Source of the DNA: Labrenzia sp. VG12
GTDB taxonomy: Bacteria > Pseudomonadota > Alphaproteobacteria > Rhizobiales > Stappiaceae
Assembly (NCBI RefSeq): GCF_002237595.1
Contig: NZ_CP022529.1
Location: 2,914,001 to 2,978,000 of the forward strand
Direction: 5' to 3'
DNA length: 64,000 bases
Shown here: positions 53,072 to 62,546 of the stretch, piece by piece
Numbering within the stretch: the first letter of the stretch is position 1
Layout of the letters: every line of letters begins with the position of its first letter
Made by a program: the position numbers and the translations under genes
Notes under the pieces: model-generated
What the model was told of the DNA's origin: nothing
Databases searched by the model: none
What the model saw: the letters and a program-made list of their open reading frames with translations, nothing else

Positions 53072-54136
53072 CTAGGATTCAACCGTTTGCGGATCATAGA
53101 GCTCACAGATGAGCCGCTGCTGATCGGTCTGCCGGACCGTTCCCTGGACACCGGCCGTCAGGGTCGATTCGACACTTGCGTTGTGAAAGTCCGCCAGATG
53201 GAGAGCCGTCTGCGACAGGTCGGCGCCATCCAGGTTTGCGTGCGAGAAATTCGCCAATGTCATGGTGCTGCCGGTAAATTGGGTTCCGCGGCAATCCGCG
53301 CCGCCAAACTGCCCCTTCTCGCATGCGCTGGACGACAGGTTGGCCATCCTGAGATCGCTGCCGGTGAAATTGGCCATCGCGAGCCGCGCTCCGGAAAAGA
53401 CGGCTTCCTGCAAGTCGGCGTTGCAGAAGAGTGTGGTCTCGGCAATGGCTTCGGCAAAGGAGCTGCCTTTCAGCTGGCTGCCGATCAGCAGACTTCCGCT
53501 CAGGTCGGCCCGTTCGAACCGGCAGCCGGCCATGTCGCTTTCCAGGAAGGTGCATTGCATGACCGGCGTCCCGGAGAAGTCGATCCCCGTCAGGTCACAG
53601 CGGATGAACATGGCAGAGTGACAGACGACATGCTGGAAACCGACCTCAGTGAGGTCCATCCCGACGAGCGCGCTCGCCTCGATGACGGCGTCAGAGAGAT
53701 CAAGACCCTGCGTGCCGCATTCGATCAGGGCGCTGTTGATCAGCGCGACACTGCAAAGATCGGCAGTTTTGAGATCCGTGTTGACCAGATGGCTGGAGAC
53801 CAGGCTCGCACCCGTCAGCTTCGCGCCTTCAAGTGACCCTTCCACCACGGACGTCTTGTCCAGGCGGCAGCCTGCAAGATTTGCGTCGCTCAAATCGCAT
53901 CGGGTGAAAATCGCCTGATCGACATCCATGTCCTGAAAGCGCGCGCCCTGCAGCGAGCAGCCGGTAAAGACGGTCTGGCTCAGGGTCGCACCGGTAAAAT
54001 CCGCGCCCGAGAGATCCGTTTGCAGGAAGGTCACGCCGGTCAGGTCAAGACCGGACAGATTGCCGCCGGCAAGATGCCCGTTCAGGATCGGTTCTTCGTG
54101 GTGCAGAAACTCCACAAGGTCGTCGATGGAATTCAA
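53072..54136 (-). CDS. Pentapeptide-repeat protein, copy B
   Basis: A 354-residue protein made almost wholly of pentapeptide repeats A(D/N)LxX (residues about 25-325), for example LSGADFTGATLSQTVFTGCS, which stack into a right-handed square beta-helix. The first 24 residues (MNSIDDLVEFLHHEEPILNG) are a helical cap. The start is TTG and overlaps the DUF2169 stop (TTGA), so it is translationally coupled. Pentapeptide proteins can be DNA mimics or rigid structural rods; here a structural or cargo-binding role with DUF2169 is more likely. Paralogue at 61476. Confidence 0.85.
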   Translation of the reverse strand: MNSIDDLVEFLHHEEPILNGHLAGGNLSGLDLTGVTFLQTDLSGADFTGATLSQTVFTGCSLQGARFQDMDVDQAIFTRCDLSDANLAGCRLDKTSVVEGSLEGAKLTGASLVSSHLVNTDLKTADLCSVALINSALIECGTQGLDLSDAVIEASALVGMDLTEVGFQHVVCHSAMFIRCDLTGIDFSGTPVMQCTFLESDMAGCRFERADLSGSLLIGSQLKGSSFAEAIAETTLFCNADLQEAVFSGARLAMANFTGSDLRMANLSSSACEKGQFGGADCRGTQFTGSTMTLANFSHANLDGADLSQTALHLADFHNASVESTLTAGVQGTVRQTDQQRLICELYDPQTVES

Positions 54137-57099
54137 ACCTTCGCCTCCTTGTTGCTCAGCTCCAGATTGGAGGCTGTGAAGTCGGCAAAGGCGACCTTCG
54201 CATCGGAAAGGTCAGCCAGATAGAAGTTGGCGGCGCGGAAACTGCTTCGGCCGAGGTCGGCCCCGTGCAAACTCGTTTCCAGCAAATTCGCCCCGAAAAG
54301 ATCCGCCTCGCAGATCTCTGCAAAGGCAAACAGGCTGCCCTTGAAAGAGGCCAGCCGCATGTCGGCACCCGACAGGATTGCCGACGCGAAATTGCATTCG
54401 TTGAAGACAGCCCGGTGGAACGCCGACTTTGCCAGGCGGGCTTCCTGAAAGCCGCATTTGACCGCCTGAACATGCGTGAAATTGGCCCCTTCCATGTCGG
54501 TCTGGCCAAACCAGCCGCATTCGGCCAGAACCGCACCGGCAAGATTGGCTTCGCGAAAACCGACGCGCGCAAACGAACTCTTCTTGAGCGAGCTTTTGCT
54601 CCAGTCAGAGCGGTCCAGCTGACAGCTGAGGAAGCTGGTTTTCTCAAGCTGCACGCGATCCGCTTTCAGTTCGGTCAGATCGCTTTTCAGGAAGGCACAG
54701 TCGCGCAGATGAGCGCTGCTCAGGGAGACATTGGCGAACTGGCAGTCCACGAAGGTGCAGCCATCCAGCATCGCGCCGGAAAAGTCGCAATCGGTGAAGT
54801 CGGCCGCCACAACGGTCGACCCCGAGAACCGCGCATTGCGGAAGCTGGCGCCCCTGGCAATCACCTTGGAGAAGTTTGCCCTTCCGAGTTCGGCCGCAGA
54901 CAAGTCGGCGCCGGTCAGGTCACCGCCGGTGAACACCGCGTCTTCGGCCTGTGCGCGCTGAAGGCGGGCGTTTTGCAGTCTGCAGGCTTCCAGAAATGCG
55001 CCGGCAAGGTTCGCCCCGGCCAAGTCGAGGTCACCCAGATCCGCGCCTGCCAGGTCCCGGCCGGCCAGCGCTCCCCCTCCTGAAATGTGAGCCCGGATGA
55101 AATTGCCAAACAGCCCCGCGGCCTCCGGCCCGATGGGCTTGAGCGGTGCGATCGGTTCGGCCGCTTCGCGGCGAGCCGTCACCAGGGCGTCTTCCGCAGT
55201 TGCTTCGGCGTCGAGCAGTTGCTGCTGCACGGCTGCCTGGCGGTCCTCCATGGTTTCCATGGCGGACCGGTCCGGTGTCAGCGCTGCCCGAAGACCATCC
55301 GCCCGTGAAGCGCCCGTTTCCACGTCCAGTTCGGGAAAGGCCTTGGAAAGATAGTTTTCCAGGATCTCATCCAGCACCGGTGTTTCCGAGTTCACCTGCT
55401 CCTCGGGCAGGTCCGGCGGTCCCTCTGATGGAGGCAGTGTTTCGAGCAGGGATTTGGCTGGTGCCAACAGGCCGGACTGCTCGGTTTTCAGAAACCTGTC
55501 ACGCGCGGCCTCGAAATCGGCCTGCGGGTCGGCGCTGAGGACGTCGTGCCGCTCTTCCGGCGCAACCTGCTCAAATGCCTCCAGGATCCTGTCGAGTTCG
55601 CTATGCGGCAACAGGTCGTCGAAGCCAGGCAGAAAGCCCGGTCCACCGCCATTGCCTTCGCCGAGCTGCTCCATGCGCTCCAGGCTGGCCGTCGGAGCGC
55701 CTGACGAGGGCACTTCCAGCTGCCTGTTGAAGCCGTAAACCTCGGCACGGGCCATGTTGGCCTTCAGCTCCGCTTCAACACGCAGATCCTCGGCATCGGA
55801 GATCAATCTGGCGAAATCCACGTCTCCACGCGCGACATCTTCCTTTGTCGGCAGGATAAAGGGCTTCATCTCCGGATCATCCGTCACCGGAACCAGCGAC
55901 GCCGGTAGCCCGTTGTCGGCAAAATGACGTTCCAGCCGCCACTTCCGGTTCTCGTCCCACTTGGCCATTCGCGCCCGGGCATCCGACAGACGGGCCTGCT
56001 CCCGCCGCTCGAGCTCTTCAGGTGCTTCCTTGGGCGACAATTGTCCGTCAGCGAGCAAGTACTTGTGGCCTTCCTCCGGATCCGTCCGAAGTGCGTAGAC
56101 CTCGTGATAATGGCTTGCCGGGCGCGGTGCATCCCTGAGCCATTCATAGGCCACCATGACGCTGTCGATCTCGTTGCCGTCCCGGCTGGCGATCTCGACG
56201 ATGCCGCGATTGACGACCACACCCTTCAACTCGGACCCAAACACCCAGACGGTGTCAGTGCGCATCTGAATTTCATGCAGTGTCCCCGCCGCCCCTTTTA
56301 CAGTCACAAAGGCGCGCGCACGCACGCCGGGAAGACAGCTTTGAACATCCGGCGCGTCGGCGGACATGCCGATGACACGGATGGGTTCGGTGCCGGTCAG
56401 AAATCCATCGAACCGTTGCTCCTGAGGAGCACTCAGGTAGTAGCGCGGATCGAAATCGTCCGGCCATTCGGGCATTTTTGTCTGCGCCCAGCTGCTGTCA
56501 TACGTGCCCATCAGCCGCAGCCGGGCGGGGTCATCCATCGGGATCGGACCAACCAGCGCAGGCTCCGGCACGTCTGAAATCGCATGGATTTCCGAGCCGG
56601 CCAGTTCGACATTCGGCAACGGGATGCCTTCGGCATGGCCATAGAGGTCAGCGGCAACAGCTCCGCGTCCGGCGGGATTGGCAGCGTAGCCCTCGCCACC
56701 AAACGCCCGGTCCGGGGTCAACGGCATGTCCGTGAAAGGATCCGGCTGCGAGAACACGGGTCCCTCGACGCTCGGTTGCCAGGTGCGGTCGCCGAACACC
56801 GACAGCGCGCGCGCCTTGTCGCCGACAGAAACACCAACTTGCATGGCCTGCACCGGTTCTCGTGACATGGCGCGGCCCGCGATCAGGAACTCGGCAGTCG
56901 GTTTCGGGTAAGCCGGGTCGAAGATCGCGCCCTTGGGCAACGCCTTGGCCGCCATCGGCCAAAGCCCCGTTTCCGCCAAGATGTCCGTGGGGTCCAGGAG
57001 ATCAAAAAGCGTGAAGGTCGAGACGACAAAAAGCCCGCCGCCATTATGCGGCACGGTTTTGGTCAGCAGACCAAGTCGCAGGGGCTTGATAATACGCAT
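54133..57099 (-). CDS. DUF2169 protein with C-terminal pentapeptide repeats, copy B
   Basis: A 988-residue fusion. Residues about 20-310 are the DUF2169 domain (RLGLLTKTVPHNGGG, PLTPDRAFGGEGYAANPAGR, FDPRYYLSAPQEQRFDGFL). A charged, probably disordered linker (about 350-660) follows, then a long run of pentapeptide repeats (about 665-985). In Agrobacterium a DUF2169 protein is the adaptor that loads a type VI effector on its VgrG-PAAR tip. This suggests a loader for the DUF4150 tip encoded downstream. DUF2169 proteins without pentapeptides are common; this fusion would provide its own rod. Paralogue (partial) at 62543. Confidence 0.85.
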   Translation of the reverse strand: MRIIKPLRLGLLTKTVPHNGGGLFVVSTFTLFDLLDPTDILAETGLWPMAAKALPKGAIFDPAYPKPTAEFLIAGRAMSREPVQAMQVGVSVGDKARALSVFGDRTWQPSVEGPVFSQPDPFTDMPLTPDRAFGGEGYAANPAGRGAVAADLYGHAEGIPLPNVELAGSEIHAISDVPEPALVGPIPMDDPARLRLMGTYDSSWAQTKMPEWPDDFDPRYYLSAPQEQRFDGFLTGTEPIRVIGMSADAPDVQSCLPGVRARAFVTVKGAAGTLHEIQMRTDTVWVFGSELKGVVVNRGIVEIASRDGNEIDSVMVAYEWLRDAPRPASHYHEVYALRTDPEEGHKYLLADGQLSPKEAPEELERREQARLSDARARMAKWDENRKWRLERHFADNGLPASLVPVTDDPEMKPFILPTKEDVARGDVDFARLISDAEDLRVEAELKANMARAEVYGFNRQLEVPSSGAPTASLERMEQLGEGNGGGPGFLPGFDDLLPHSELDRILEAFEQVAPEERHDVLSADPQADFEAARDRFLKTEQSGLLAPAKSLLETLPPSEGPPDLPEEQVNSETPVLDEILENYLSKAFPELDVETGASRADGLRAALTPDRSAMETMEDRQAAVQQQLLDAEATAEDALVTARREAAEPIAPLKPIGPEAAGLFGNFIRAHISGGGALAGRDLAGADLGDLDLAGANLAGAFLEACRLQNARLQRAQAEDAVFTGGDLTGADLSAAELGRANFSKVIARGASFRNARFSGSTVVAADFTDCDFSGAMLDGCTFVDCQFANVSLSSAHLRDCAFLKSDLTELKADRVQLEKTSFLSCQLDRSDWSKSSLKKSSFARVGFREANLAGAVLAECGWFGQTDMEGANFTHVQAVKCGFQEARLAKSAFHRAVFNECNFASAILSGADMRLASFKGSLFAFAEICEADLFGANLLETSLHGADLGRSSFRAANFYLADLSDAKVAFADFTASNLELSNKEAKV

Positions 57100-57164
57100 C
57101 GATGAAACCTCACGCTCCGGCGCTCATGCCGGAAGAATTGCAGCTGGCTCAATTCAAAGGGGAA

Positions 57165-57869
57165 CTAGCCCATGGAAATGCGTTTGCCGTCGAGGCGAAT
57201 GTCCTCTTTTGCGACAATCAGAGACGTGCCGGCCTGGGTCAGTGCAACACTATCGGCCTGGGTCTGAATGCTTCCGGCGCGCAACTGGTCGGTCTCGTCA
57301 ACCCGATCAACCCTGTTCCTGGCCCGCGTCGACGTCGTCTCGAAACTGGCAAGCTGTTTTTTCGCGTTGGTGACGATGTCCTGCATGGACGTCAAAAGCT
57401 TGGTGCCGACAAGGGCCAGCTGGCGTCCTGCCATCAGGATGCTTTCGAAGCGAAAAGACATGCTTCTGGCGTGCGCCTCAATGTTTTCCGATGCTTCGAT
57501 TTTCAGATTTGCCGCTGCAATGACCAGGTCCTGCGCTTCGCCGCGCGTTCCCCCGACAGTGATCCGGGACTGCTCGGTTTTCCCCTCCCGCCTAACCAGG
57601 ACATCCGTTATGAACACGCCCTCTTCCGTGTCCAGCAGGGCCACCAGATCTCCGATCCTGGGCTCCAGCAGACAGGACACGGCGCGTTGCGCGCTTAGCC
57701 TTTCACCCGACACGCTTAGCTCAAAGGCATTGCCTTCTCGCTCCTGCACTTCGCCCGTCGGTGTTTTCTGGCGCTTGAGCGGTTGCTCGGTCAGGAGATT
57801 GCCTGGGAACGCGGCATCGCTGGTTTCCAGTGCTGTGGCTCCGCTATCCGCCTTGGCTTGCAATCCCAT
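57165..57869 (-). CDS. DUF3540-family protein
   Basis: A 234-residue protein. The ATG at 57869 follows GGGAGG. Residues about 55-110 resemble an OB-like domain (AVSCLLEPRIGDLVALLDTE), as in the DUF3540 family, whose members occur beside DUF2169 and DUF4150 genes. The C-terminal half has alternating repeats (DLVIAAANLKIEASENIEAH) like a VgrG beta-helix followed by a long helix. It could form the base of a spike onto which the DUF4150 protein sits. It is the only DUF3540 gene in the window; another may lie beyond the right edge for copy A. It is 65 bases before the DUF2169 gene. Confidence 0.75.
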   Translation of the reverse strand: MGLQAKADSGATALETSDAAFPGNLLTEQPLKRQKTPTGEVQEREGNAFELSVSGERLSAQRAVSCLLEPRIGDLVALLDTEEGVFITDVLVRREGKTEQSRITVGGTRGEAQDLVIAAANLKIEASENIEAHARSMSFRFESILMAGRQLALVGTKLLTSMQDIVTNAKKQLASFETTSTRARNRVDRVDETDQLRAGSIQTQADSVALTQAGTSLIVAKEDIRLDGKRISMG

Positions 57870-58241
57870 CACGACCTCCCGAGGTGCCGCAAGACCGGCA
57901 CCATCAAGGCCGGAGATTGAAATGAAATATCGAGCACCTGCCCTAGAGTTCATCACTCGAGGCGAACAGGTCAAGAGCGGCGGGCGGTTTTGGACTGCAC
58001 TTACCAGGAAAGGCGACAGCTAAATCACCCATTTGACGAGGAAAATAGATTTATTAAAAATTCGAAAGACATAGCGCATGAAGCACTTTTTCTTTTCATT
58101 GTCAGAATTTCAGGAGCGCCGACTGATTTTTCGACCGAAGACACAAAAAACATCTTTCAAATCCATGCCACCTCGCTCCGTTGGAGGCAGGCAATTGGGT
58201 GCCGTTCTGATCACCCCACAGCCGACCGCCTGCTCGACAGC
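57870..58241. other. 372-base AT-rich spacer between module copies
   Basis: No supported gene: short open frames here lack ribosome sites and family matches. Bases 58020-58170 are notably AT-rich (AATAGATTTATTAAAAATTC) against GC-rich flanks. It probably contains the promoter that drives DUF3540 and copy B. I see no clear terminator hairpin for copy A. Confidence 0.5.
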
Positions 58242-60038
58242 TTACCGAGCCCCTGGATCCTGCATCCATTGCGCAAGCATTTCCCGCAGAGCATTCTTGC
58301 CGGCCGACCAGTCAGGTCCAACCGGTGACACGATCCGGTCAATGCTCGGATACCAGTCGCTCTGCGCCTGCTGCCCTGCCCAGTACCACTCGTGATTTTC
58401 CTGAAGAAGCGCAACACCGCTCTTTCCAAGCGCTCCGGCGATATGAAGCGGAAGACCGTCCGGACCGACCACCAGGTCGAGGCAATCGACCAGGTTGACC
58501 AGGTCTCCCGTGTTTTCCAGCGCCTTGCCGGCATCGAAGGCAGCGGGCCAGGCTCTCAACTGATGGCGGCTGTCGTCGAACTGGAGGCTGATCGCATGCA
58601 CCGGCACATCGTCGAATATCTCGCGCAGGTGATCGATCAGCAGGCCCGGCGCCCGGGCATCCCAGAAGACACCGACCCTCGGCCGGCCGTCCTGCGGCAG
58701 GGCCCCCTCCCAAAGGGCACGACGTTCCGGCTGAGGTGCCAGATAGGGGGCGAAGGCCGCCATTTCCAAAGCGTAGAGAACGGTGCGGGCAGCCAGGTCG
58801 GCGGGCAACTCAACCGGCCGGTCGGCCCGGGACCGCCAGCTGACTGCGTCCCCGGCCGCAATCCGGCCCCAGACATCCGCCACCGGCGTGTGCCCGATCA
58901 GCTCCACCGCTCCTTCAGCGGCCCACGCATTGACGAAACGCATCAACACAAGCTGGTCCAGCAGCGGTGTGCGCGGGGGCAGACCGACAAGCAGCGGCGG
59001 CTCCGGGCGTTTCTCCGGCAGCTTGCGCCGCGCCGCCCAGGAAGCCCATCCCTCTCGCGAGCGCCCCAGGGCATGGAGCGCCTCTTCGCGCAGGCTCTGG
59101 ACCGGACCGCTGCCGGCAAGCTCTGGCGAGAGCTTGTCGCTGAGATCGAGCAGCTGCTGCCAGGCCCCGGCCTTCTTGAGAACCTTCAGGAACCCGGCGA
59201 CCCGGCCGCTCTCCTTTGGTGCGTTGCGCAGCCATCTGACAGTGTCCGCCAGCGCCTCGGTGACCTTGCCCCTGGCAATCGACACCTCCGCGGCGCACAG
59301 GACAACCGGCGCAAAATCGGGAAACCGGACCCTGAACCGCTCCATCAGCTTCTGGGCTTCGCCGAGCACGCCCGAGGCCAGATAGACCCGCGCCAGTGTA
59401 ACGGCGACATCCGGATCCTGTGGCGCCTCGAGATGGGCCTTTGCGGCCAGCGTGGTGGCCGCATCAAAATCGCCGGTCAGGGCACGGACCTGGGCCAGGG
59501 TCGACAGCACGCGTTCATGATCCGGTGCGCACTCCAGCGCCTTGTCGAGCAGGGCTGCGGCTTCCGTGATGTTCTGGTGCGCCAGCGCCAGCGACGCCAA
59601 TGCCACGAGAACATCGGGATCCTCGGGACCGAGCGCGGCGGCACGGCGCAACCAGGTTCGCGCATCGCCAAGATCGCCGCGCTGCAGGTGGATCTGTCCC
59701 AGCAGCAGTTTCGCCGGCAAATGCTCCGGAGACTGGCCCACCACTGTCTGCAGATGTTCCAACGCGTCGGGCACACGGTTCTCGAACAGGGCCAGGTTGG
59801 CCATGTTCGTCAGGATCACCGGATCGTCCGGGGTCACTTGATAGGCCACCTGCAAGAGTTGTTTCGCCTCGGCAACATGCCCGGCCTTGAGCTGCAGGGC
59901 ACTTTTGGCGATCAGGGCGCTGGTGTTTCCGGGATGGCTTTCCAGCACCTGGTCCAGCAGGAAACCGGCGTCCTCGAACCGACCTTTCTGGATCAGCTTT
60001 TCGGCCGCCTGGCATTTTTCGGAGGATGTCAGGTTCAT
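58242..60038 (-). CDS. TPR protein with C-terminal glycosyltransferase-like domain, copy A
   Basis: A 598-residue paralogue of the protein at 49842. It opens MNLTSSEKCQAAEKLIQKGR, close to copy B's MSLTSTEKCAAAEELIAGGK. TPR-like helices run to about 280. The C-terminal glycosyltransferase-like block has GRPRVGVFWDARAPGLLIDH, GPDGLPLHIAGALGKSGVAL with His532 at the same number as copy B, and WYWAG. The retention of the same motif residues in both copies suggests functional selection on this domain. It is the last gene of copy A, followed by the AT-rich spacer. Confidence 0.75.
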   Translation of the reverse strand: MNLTSSEKCQAAEKLIQKGRFEDAGFLLDQVLESHPGNTSALIAKSALQLKAGHVAEAKQLLQVAYQVTPDDPVILTNMANLALFENRVPDALEHLQTVVGQSPEHLPAKLLLGQIHLQRGDLGDARTWLRRAAALGPEDPDVLVALASLALAHQNITEAAALLDKALECAPDHERVLSTLAQVRALTGDFDAATTLAAKAHLEAPQDPDVAVTLARVYLASGVLGEAQKLMERFRVRFPDFAPVVLCAAEVSIARGKVTEALADTVRWLRNAPKESGRVAGFLKVLKKAGAWQQLLDLSDKLSPELAGSGPVQSLREEALHALGRSREGWASWAARRKLPEKRPEPPLLVGLPPRTPLLDQLVLMRFVNAWAAEGAVELIGHTPVADVWGRIAAGDAVSWRSRADRPVELPADLAARTVLYALEMAAFAPYLAPQPERRALWEGALPQDGRPRVGVFWDARAPGLLIDHLREIFDDVPVHAISLQFDDSRHQLRAWPAAFDAGKALENTGDLVNLVDCLDLVVGPDGLPLHIAGALGKSGVALLQENHEWYWAGQQAQSDWYPSIDRIVSPVGPDWSAGKNALREMLAQWMQDPGAR

Positions 60039-60060
60039 GTGATGCGCGGGCCGTCGCTGA

Positions 60061-61008
60061 TCAGCTCAGAATTTTCATACCGGTGGCGATCTTGATGCTG
60101 GTGGCGTTGAGCACAGCGCTGGCACTCTTGACTTCGGCCTCCCGCGTGGACACTTCCACATTTGTGGCCGCGACCTCGATATTGGTCGTCTCGATCTTCA
60201 GGTTGGTCGCACCGATGGCGATGCCGGTCGCGCCGATCTCGATCGCCGTCGCACCGATTTCGATATTGGCCACCGAAATTCCGACCAGCAGGCTGATTTC
60301 GATGCTCACCGAAAACGAAATCGCAAAGGCGCCGGCAATCTGGAACTCAAATTTGCCGCCATAGAATTCTTCCGTGCTCCAGCCGCCAAATCGCTCGTGG
60401 GTCGTGCCGGTGGTGACCTCGATGGCGTCCTTCAGCTGCGTTTCCCAGAGACCTTCGCCGCTGAGCTCGGCCCAGTAGCTGCTGCGGACCGACATTTTCA
60501 CGCCATTGTCGCTTTCCAGCTCGATCTTGTTGTCGGATTTCAGAAGGATATCGTTGGTCGATCCCGGTTCCTCGTCCGTGTAGCTACCGGTCGAGATCAC
60601 ATAGCTTTCGCCCGAGTGACGGCTGAGACCCGTTGTCTTGACGTCGTTGGTGCCGGAAATTGTCGTGCTGGAATTGCCGTCGATGGCCTCTTCCAGATTG
60701 CCTTCGATATAGATGTCCAGGTTCGACTTGTACTGGTGATAGGCGTCCTCGTTGATCAGGAAGAACAGTCCGCCCGTTGTCTGGATCAGGGCGCCCCTTG
60801 CGGCCTCATCCATATGATCAGGCGAACGGTCGCCTTCTTCGCTGGCATCATACTTGCCGATCCGGAGGAAACTGCTGTTGTCCTTCGTATCCGTCGTTTC
60901 TTCCGACGAGGACGAGCTCTCATCCGGAATGAGAACCGTAGCGTTCAGCGCCTCGTCCGTGCTGCTCACTTCATAGTCGGCGTCGTCAACTGTCTCGGAG
61001 GAAGTCAT
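60061..61008 (-). CDS. Beta-repeat, possible spike-like protein of unknown function, copy A
   Basis: A 315-residue paralogue of the protein at 51671. Acidic, Ser/Thr-rich N-terminus (SSSSEETTDTKDNSSFLRIG), then EGNLEEAIDGNSSTTISGT and KSDNKIELESDNGVKMSVRS in the same order. A hydrophobic alternating stretch near 222-245 comes next, then a tail of short repeats in GATAIEIGATGIAIGATNLK, clearer here than in copy B and strongly suggesting a beta-helix or coil of identical turns. The ATG follows a GGAGGAAGTC site. Function unknown; best guess is a rod or spike shaft. Confidence 0.6.
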   Translation of the reverse strand: MTSSETVDDADYEVSSTDEALNATVLIPDESSSSSEETTDTKDNSSFLRIGKYDASEEGDRSPDHMDEAARGALIQTTGGLFFLINEDAYHQYKSNLDIYIEGNLEEAIDGNSSTTISGTNDVKTTGLSRHSGESYVISTGSYTDEEPGSTNDILLKSDNKIELESDNGVKMSVRSSYWAELSGEGLWETQLKDAIEVTTGTTHERFGGWSTEEFYGGKFEFQIAGAFAISFSVSIEISLLVGISVANIEIGATAIEIGATGIAIGATNLKIETTNIEVAATNVEVSTREAEVKSASAVLNATSIKIATGMKILS

Positions 61009-61059
61009 GCCGGGTTCCTTTCAAACAATTGCTGCTTCTGCAGCAGCCGGTGCGGACGG

Positions 61060-61452
61060 TTAGGACAGGACCAGGCAGGTGACCTGTGCCGGCGTCAGCG
61101 TCATTCCGACGGAATTGGTCGAATTCTGAATGGTGGTGTCGGTCAGCCGTGTCGCGGGAGATACACCCATGAACACTTTCACGGAGCTGGTGACATGCGT
61201 GCTGGGACCAACGATGGTTCCGGACGCAACACCAAGCATGGCGCCCGCTTCGTCGCCGCTCGTCACCGTTGTGGTTGTCAGAAGATTATGCGCAAACCCG
61301 CCACCGAGGAGTACGGTCACCGCATTGGGAACCGCCACAGACGAAGTGGCGATGTTGACATAAGGCGTGGGCACGGCCGCGGTGCCGACATAGGTGTTGC
61401 AGACATCCATGAGGCCGAGGCTCATGCATCCGAGCTGATTGTTTGCAAACAC
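61060..61452 (-). CDS. DUF4150 PAAR-like protein, copy A
   Basis: A 130-residue paralogue of the protein at 52667. It has CNTYVGTAAVPTPYVNIATS, the block TTVTSGDEAGAMLGVASGT, and SSVKVFMGVSPATRLTDTT. Start is GTG after AAGGAGCGAAAAC. Three Cys residues (in LGCMS, DVCNT and VTCLV) against one in copy B show that the copies have diverged. The role expected from the family is a PAAR-like tip cap. Confidence 0.8.
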   Translation of the reverse strand: MFANNQLGCMSLGLMDVCNTYVGTAAVPTPYVNIATSSVAVPNAVTVLLGGGFAHNLLTTTTVTSGDEAGAMLGVASGTIVGPSTHVTSSVKVFMGVSPATRLTDTTIQNSTNSVGMTLTPAQVTCLVLS

Positions 61453-61475
61453 GTTTTCGCTCCTTGGGTCGGGAC

Positions 61476-62546
61476 CTATTGGTCCGTTGCGACGGTGCGC
61501 GGGTTATAGATTTCGCGGATCAGGCGCACCTGGTCGGTCTGGCGGACCGTTCCATGTGCCCCGGTTGTCAGCGCCGCATTGACGCTGGCATTGTGGAAGT
61601 CGGCCAGATCCAGCGTGGTACGGGTCATGTCCGCTCCATCCAGATTGCAATTGGCGAAATTCGCGATCTTCAGGTCGCTGCCGGCAAAGGTCGCGCCGCG
61701 GCAATCCGCATGGTCGAACTGGGCTTTTTCCGAAAGGCTTGCCGTCAGGTCCGCCCCCCTCAGATCGCTGCCGTTGAAATTCGCCATCGACAGCTTTGCG
61801 CCAGCAAAAACCGCTTTCTGCAGATTGGCGTCGCAGAACAGCGCCATATCTGCAATGGCTTCTGCGAAGGAACACCCGGCCAGCTGGCTGCCGATCAGCA
61901 CGCTGCCGCTCAGATCGGCCCGCTCGAACTGGCAGCCTTCCATGCTGGTCTCCATGAAGGTGCACTGCATGATCGGCGTATCGGAGAAATCGAGCCCGGT
62001 CATGTTGCACTTCAGGAACATCGCCGACTGGCAGATGACGTTCTCAAAGGCTGCCCCGGCGAGATCCAGGCTGACGAAGACACTCGCTTCCAGCAACGCC
62101 TCGGACAACCGGATCGACGCCGTATCACATTCGACCATGGCACTGTTGAGAAGCGCCGCACCGCCAAGATCCGCGCGCACCAGATCCGACTTGACGACCT
62201 GGCAGGCAATCAGGTTCGTGTTCGCAAGGCCTGCGTCGGCAAGGACGCTTTCCAGAAAACTCGATTTTTCAAACCGGCAACCGGCCAGGTTAGCCTTTGT
62301 CAGGTTGCTTTTGACGAAAATGGCCTGCTCGATTTCAGAGGCACCGAAGTCTGCGCCCTGCAGATCACACTCGGTGAAGACACACCGGGTCAGGTCCGCG
62401 TCCTTCAGGTTGGCACCGGCAAGATTTGTCCGGAAAAACCTCCCGCCGGCGAGCGACACACCGCTGAGATCGGCGCCGGAAAAATCGGCATCCATCACGG
62501 GCTCTTCGTAGCGGATGAAATCCGCAAGCTCGTCCAGGGAGATCAT
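61476..62546 (-). CDS. Pentapeptide-repeat protein, copy A
   Basis: A 356-residue paralogue of the protein at 53072, starting MISLDELADFIRYEEPVMDA, with about 60 pentapeptides following (LAGANLKDADLTRCVFTECD). I start it at the ATG 62546, which overlaps the DUF2169 stop (ATGA), the same coupling as in copy B; a longer frame running into the upstream gene is not real. It predicts a rigid square beta-helix. Cysteine content is high within the repeats. Confidence 0.85.
   Translation of the reverse strand: MISLDELADFIRYEEPVMDADFSGADLSGVSLAGGRFFRTNLAGANLKDADLTRCVFTECDLQGADFGASEIEQAIFVKSNLTKANLAGCRFEKSSFLESVLADAGLANTNLIACQVVKSDLVRADLGGAALLNSAMVECDTASIRLSEALLEASVFVSLDLAGAAFENVICQSAMFLKCNMTGLDFSDTPIMQCTFMETSMEGCQFERADLSGSVLIGSQLAGCSFAEAIADMALFCDANLQKAVFAGAKLSMANFNGSDLRGADLTASLSEKAQFDHADCRGATFAGSDLKIANFANCNLDGADMTRTTLDLADFHNASVNAALTTGAHGTVRQTDQVRLIREIYNPRTVATDQ

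Noticed and set aside
57990..58328. Plus-strand open frames across the module spacer
   Set aside because: No ribosome site, no recognisable motif, and the frames run into the TPR gene on the opposite strand.
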